NCBI RefSeq assembly: GCF_026236535.1
Contig: NZ_JAHTMW010000001.1
Location: forward strand, 496,001-560,000
Direction of reading: 5' to 3'
Origin: Streptomyces sp. SKN60
Lineage (GTDB): Bacteria > Actinomycetota > Actinomycetes > Streptomycetales > Streptomycetaceae
DNA: 64,000 nt
Each line of letters starts with the position of its first letter. Positions within the stretch are counted from its first letter, which is position 1. A program made the position numbers and the translations under genes. Shown here in pieces: positions 60,560-64,000 of this stretch. The notes under the pieces are model-generated. The model did not search any database. It had not been told where the DNA came from and saw nothing but the letters and a program-made list of their open reading frames with translations.

Positions 60560-61324
60560 ATGGACGGCCTGCGTTTCGCCTTCGGCACCCTCACCGTGCT
60601 CCCCGCCCGCATCACCCGCTGGGACCGCGACGCGGCCCGCGCCGGGATGCTCTGCGCCCCGCTCGCGGGCCTGGTCGTCGGCCTGTTCGCGGCCGCGGTC
60701 GGCGGGGTGTTCCTGCTGCTCGGCGCCGGCCCGCTGCTCGCCGCCGTCCTCACCGTCGCGGTCCCCGCCCTGCTGACCCGCGGCCTCCACCTCGACGGCC
60801 TCGCCGACACCGCCGACGGCCTCGGCAGCGCCAAGCCGGCCGAGGACGCGCTGCGCATCATGAAGCAGTCGGACATCGGCCCGTTCGGCGTCATCGCCCT
60901 GGTCCTGGCCCTGCTCGCCCAGGTCGCCGCGCTCTACGAGCTGTACGGCGAGGGCTGGGCGCACGGCACGGTGGCCGCCGCCCTCGCCGCGACCGTCGCC
61001 CGCCTCGCCCTCACCGGCGCCTCCCGCGAGGGCGTCCCCGCCGCCCGCCCCGAGGGCCTGGGCGCGATCGTCGCCGCCACCGTCCCGGTACGCACCGCCG
61101 CCCTGACGGCCCTGGCGGTCCTGGCCCTCGCGGCGGCGAGCGGCGCGCTGTTCTCCGCGTGGGACGCGGTACGCCAGGTGCTGGCGGTCCTGGCCGCGCT
61201 CGGGGTGGCGGAGCTGCTGCTGCGGCGGTGCGTGCGGCGGTTCGGCGGGGTGACGGGGGATGTGTTCGGGGCGGTGGAGGAGACGGCGCTGACGGTGGCG
61301 CTGGTAGCCCTGACGCTGGGGTGA
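60560..61324 (+). CDS. cobS: Adenosylcobinamide-GDP ribazoletransferase
   Basis: A 254-residue membrane enzyme joining adenosylcobinamide-GDP to alpha-ribazole in the last step of cobalamin assembly. The acidic motif is LHLDGLADTADGLG, then IMKQSDIGPFGV and the final GGVTGDVFGAVEE. About six helices. ATG 60560. It completes the set with CobU and CobT but is split from them by three other genes. Confidence 0.95.
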   Translation: MDGLRFAFGTLTVLPARITRWDRDAARAGMLCAPLAGLVVGLFAAAVGGVFLLLGAGPLLAAVLTVAVPALLTRGLHLDGLADTADGLGSAKPAEDALRIMKQSDIGPFGVIALVLALLAQVAALYELYGEGWAHGTVAAALAATVARLALTGASREGVPAARPEGLGAIVAATVPVRTAALTALAVLALAAASGALFSAWDAVRQVLAVLAALGVAELLLRRCVRRFGGVTGDVFGAVEETALTVALVALTLG

Positions 61325-61381
61325 GCCGACGATGGCCGGTTCCCGTCGCAACCATCGGCCGGCTTCTGAGGTCATGTGGGC

Positions 61382-62588
61382 ATGATCAGACGTCTTGCCC
61401 GTACCGGCGCACTGCTCGTCGCGGCGTCCCTGCCGCTGACCGCATGCTCCACTGATGACGACTCCCCCGCCCCGAAGGCGGTCCCTGCGACGCACCCGGT
61501 CTTCGACCAGAAGCTCGACCGGCAGCTGCTCCTGGCCGTGCGTGAGACACAGAAGGCGCGCAGCACGGGCTTCACGCAGAAGCTGGCCTTCGCGTCCGGC
61601 AAGGGTGACGTCACCCAGACCATGAGCGGGCGGATGGACTTCGCCGGTGGCAGCGGCCACGTGGACACGGCCTGGAAGACACCCACGACGCTCCCCGAGC
61701 GGACCCGGGCCGCCCTGCTCGGCTCCACTGCCGACCAGGGATCTGGCGCCGCCTCCGGCACCTATCTGGTCGACCGTCAGCAGATCCACTACCGCGCGGC
61801 GTCGTCCGCGTACTGGATCCGCTACACGGCCGCCGACACCCCCCCAGCAGGCGGGGAACGACCCGCTGGAGCACCTCCGTGGCACCGAGGCACCCGTCGG
61901 CGGCACGCTCCTCGAAGGCATCGGCGGCGCGGAGGCGAGCGGACGGAGCGACGACTCCACAGGCCGCACCTACCGGGCGGGGATGCCTTTCGGGGTACTG
62001 GGAGCCCTGTTCCCCAGCGACCTGCGAAGGGAGCTGGACGTCGTCAACGGCGGCACCGCGGCCTCGCAGAAGGCCGTTCCCCTCACCGTCACCGTGGACC
62101 GGCTGGGCCGGATCACCCATGCCCGGGCCGACCTGACCCGCCTCCTGCGCAAGGACGGCGCCTTCTCCGGCTTCACCGGCCTGACGATGGATCTCACCCT
62201 CACCGGGCACGGCGCGCCCTCGCCCGCGGCCTCCCCCACAGGCACCGTCCGCACCGCCGCCAAGGACGTCCTGCCCCTGCGCGACGTGAAGGACGGAGGC
62301 TGTGTCGACTTCGACACCGGTCAGCGGCTCGCGCACATCGTCGTCGGCGTGCCGTGCTCGGGGCCGTACGACGCCCGCGTCTTCACCCAGATCCCGCTGC
62401 GCGCCGGTTCCTCCCAGGCGGACACCCAGGAGCGGTCCGACACCGCCTGCGCGTACGCCCACGATGTCGCCCGGCCCGCATGGCTGCCCAAGGTGGCCCA
62501 GATCTGGGCCTGGTGGACGCCGGAGCCCGAGGGCGGGGCGAAGGGCCGCGTGACCTGCTATGTGACGACGGAACGCGGCGCCGCCTAG
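61382..62588 (+). pseudogene. Lipoprotein gene broken by a one-base frameshift
   Basis: The signal peptide MIRRLARTGALLVAASLPLTAC begins a lipoprotein whose frame is good up to a run of seven C at 61839-61845. Beyond it, coding continues in the next frame (PQQAGNDPLEHLRGTE onward) to a TAG at 62588. Removing one C would restore a 401-residue protein. The C-terminal part has four Cys (GGCVDF, VPCSGPY, DTACAYA, VTCYVT). GTG 61376 is an alternative start. It may be a true mutation, a phase-variable tract or a sequencing error. Function unknown. Confidence 0.7.
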
Positions 62589-63394
62589 CAGGCCCGGCGC
62601 CACGCCCCCAGGTCCTCCTTCTTCAGCATCGAGCTGAGGCCGAGCTCCTTCGACCGCGGGCAGAACTCCGTGAGCGGCAGCTCGTACTCGACGTGGAAGA
62701 CCGCCTTGCCGGCCTGCACGAAAGGCACGAGCAGCTCGCACTCCTCGTACTCGGCGCACTGCTCGTTCACCGCGAAGTCGAAGTCGGGGAGCAGCTGCGG
62801 AATCTGGTCCAGGTCGTTCTTCAGGCCCACGGACAGGCCCCGTTCATGGGCGAGGCGGGCGATCAGACGGTTGTACGTCAGCTGGTCGGCGGCGGTGAGG
62901 GGGAAGCCGGTGCGGTTGGTGTAGCCGTCCATGTTGTCGGGCTCGACCGCGTCGAAGCCCTTGGCGCGGCACATGTCGAGCCGGGCCGCCATCAGGGGGG
63001 CGAGCAGGTCGGTGCGGCGGATGTCGAGCCAGCGCTCGCCGGGCCAGCCGTTGCTCCTGCCGAGCAGCTCCTTGGGGAACTGCGCGGCGTCCGGGCGGAA
63101 CTCCTCCCAGGCGCCGGTGGAGAGGTAGCAGATCACCTTGCGGCCCCAGCGGTGCAGGTCGGCGACGGCCGAGGCGGGGTGGTCGAAGCCGTCGATGTCG
63201 TACACGGGGACGTCGACCGTCGGGTCGAGGCGGCCGCTGAGCTGCCACTGCCAGGCGAGGCCGGGCGCCGGACGCCAGAGCTCCGCCTCCTTCGAATCGG
63301 GCCGGACCGGCCGGTCCGACCGGTCGGGGGCGGGTGTGGTGCAGGCCGCGGCGAGCAGCAGCAGCGGGACGAACAGCACCAGCAGACGTCTCAT
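62585..63394 (-). CDS. GH114 (endo-alpha-1,4-polygalactosaminidase-like) lipoprotein
   Basis: A 269-residue secreted lipoprotein; lipobox AAAC ends the signal peptide near residue 18. The body is a TIM-barrel of the GH114/TM1410 family: VPVYDIDGFDH, VICYLSTGAWE, FDAVEPDNMDGY with an acidic catalytic residue, and DFDFAVNEQCAEYEEC with the second acid. Family members (fungal Ega3) cut alpha-1,4-linked galactosamine. Three late cysteines may form disulfides. ATG 63394 overlaps the upstream gene's stop as ATGA, so it is coupled to the spherulin-4-like gene. Confidence 0.88.
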   Translation of the reverse strand: MRRLLVLFVPLLLLAAACTTPAPDRSDRPVRPDSKEAELWRPAPGLAWQWQLSGRLDPTVDVPVYDIDGFDHPASAVADLHRWGRKVICYLSTGAWEEFRPDAAQFPKELLGRSNGWPGERWLDIRRTDLLAPLMAARLDMCRAKGFDAVEPDNMDGYTNRTGFPLTAADQLTYNRLIARLAHERGLSVGLKNDLDQIPQLLPDFDFAVNEQCAEYEECELLVPFVQAGKAVFHVEYELPLTEFCPRSKELGLSSMLKKEDLGAWRRAC

Positions 63395-64000
63395 CGGACC
63401 GGCTCCAGGGTGTGCGGGAGGGTGCCCCACGGGTGGGCGCCGGTGCCGGGCACCGCGCAGTGCACCGGGGTGGCGGGGCGGGCGTCGGGCGGGGCCGCGT
63501 AGACCAGGTGGCAGTAGTGGTCGGCGACCGGCAGGTCCAGGTTCCGGTAGGCGTCCCACGGCCCCTCGAAGGTGACGAGGAGGTCGGCGAGCGCCTCGTA
63601 CCCGGGGGCCGGGTGGGCACCGTGGTTGAGGACCAGGGTGCGCGCTCCGGCCGCCCGGGCGGACACGGCGAGGCGCCGGTAGTGCGGCAGCGCGTCCGGC
63701 GCGGTCGGCACCTGGTCGAGGAAGGCCCCGTCGGCTCCGTACCAGTCGCGGTGCCGCACCAGGTCGGCGACCACCTCGGGGTGCGGGCGGCGCCCGTAGT
63801 CGGTGTCCGCGTAGCCGAGCACCCGGACCTCGGCGGCCCGCAGCCGCCCGGCGATGTCGGCGAAGGCGGGGTCGGGCGCGCGGCCCGCGCCGCTGGCCGG
63901 GTTGAGGACGACGCCGTAGAGGGAGGGCGCGGCCGCGAGAAGGGCGGCCCAGTCCTCGGGGCGGTCGGCGGGGTGCTCGTAGAACGGCACCAGGAGGAAG
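63391..64000 (-). CDS. Spherulin-4/GH135-like protein, 5'-truncated
   Basis: At least 202 residues; the frame runs off the right edge, so the start is missing. LVPFYEHPADRPEDW, GVVLNPASGAG and VLGYADTDYG are typical of the spherulin-4 family, whose fungal member Sph3 (GH135) cuts N-acetylgalactosamine polymers. The catalytic-region acid pair that I know as Asp-Glu appears as Asp-Gln in GAFLDQVPT, while the later Glu is present in LVTFEGPWDAY. GTG 63990 could be a start but lies inside the conserved strand. Coupled by ATGA to the GH114 gene. Confidence 0.83.
   Translation of the reverse strand, partial: FLLVPFYEHPADRPEDWAALLAAAPSLYGVVLNPASGAGRAPDPAFADIAGRLRAAEVRVLGYADTDYGRRPHPEVVADLVRHRDWYGADGAFLDQVPTAPDALPHYRRLAVSARAAGARTLVLNHGAHPAPGYEALADLLVTFEGPWDAYRNLDLPVADHYCHLVYAAPPDARPATPVHCAVPGTGAHPWGTLPHTLEPVR

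Noticed and set aside
61839..61845. Programmed ribosomal frameshift at the seven-C run
   Set aside because: There is no downstream pseudoknot or stop arrangement that suggests it; mutation, tract variation or a read error is simpler.
1..64000. CRISPR array, tRNA or rRNA genes, complete IS or prophage
   Set aside because: I saw no regularly spaced repeats, no tRNA-like cloverleaf with CCA or TTCGA arm in the gaps, and no transposase, integrase or phage proteins.

Overview
The window is a chromosomal core segment of a Streptomyces species or a very close relative. The DNA is about 72% G+C with strong G/C bias in third codon positions. Many genes start with GTG or TTG, and start and stop codons often overlap as ATGA or GTGA. 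The gene order (phosphofructokinase, two-component pair, acyltransferase, ROK glucokinase, ArsA-like protein, acyl-CoA ligase, NlpC/P60 peptidases, trpD, qcr/cta genes, erpA, nadA, PspA, cob genes) is the one I associate with the S. coelicolor SCO2117-SCO2200 region. That match is from memory and was not searched. I see no tRNA, rRNA, CRISPR array, prophage or complete insertion sequence.

Positions 1-13973 hold primary metabolism and regulation: the end of a TrpE-TrpG-type protein, an LdhA-like dehydrogenase, a phosphofructokinase, a MacRS-like two-component system, a PlsC-type acyltransferase, a carboxylesterase-like hydrolase, glucokinase GlkA, and a run from an ArsA-like ATPase to a long-chain acyl-CoA ligase. 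Positions 14099-26046 hold envelope and surface functions: lipoproteins, two glycosyltransferases (one PimB'-like), a MATE exporter facing a PadR regulator across a large palindrome, a zinc-protease-like lipoprotein, two paralogous secreted NlpC/P60 hydrolases, an NYN-domain protein and a rhomboid protease. A 227-bp element with 19-bp perfect inverted ends lies between two convergent genes.

Positions 26127-38385 hold a class V aminotransferase behind a predicted SAM-IV riboswitch, trpD, and the aerobic respiratory chain. The chain genes form two operons, ctaE-qcrC-qcrA-qcrB and ctaC-ctaD-ctaF, separated by an L,D-transpeptidase and a receiver-like protein. Positions 38678-44943 centre on sulfur and iron-sulfur metabolism: a cysteine desulfurase fused to a TusA-like domain, ErpA and quinolinate synthase NadA, with a PfkB-type kinase between them.

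Positions 45092-52433 hold a two-component system upstream of an AcrB-like RND pump that has no adaptor gene nearby, then PspA with PspAA. Positions 52463-64000 hold an HtrA-like protease, cobalamin lower-ligand genes (a CobU fused to a metallo-beta-lactamase-like domain, CobT, CobS) interrupted by an MprF-like gene pair, a lipoprotein gene broken by a frameshift, and a coupled pair related to GH114 and spherulin-4/GH135 enzymes. That last pair resembles the enzyme set fungi use on galactosaminogalactan and is the most unusual combination in the window.
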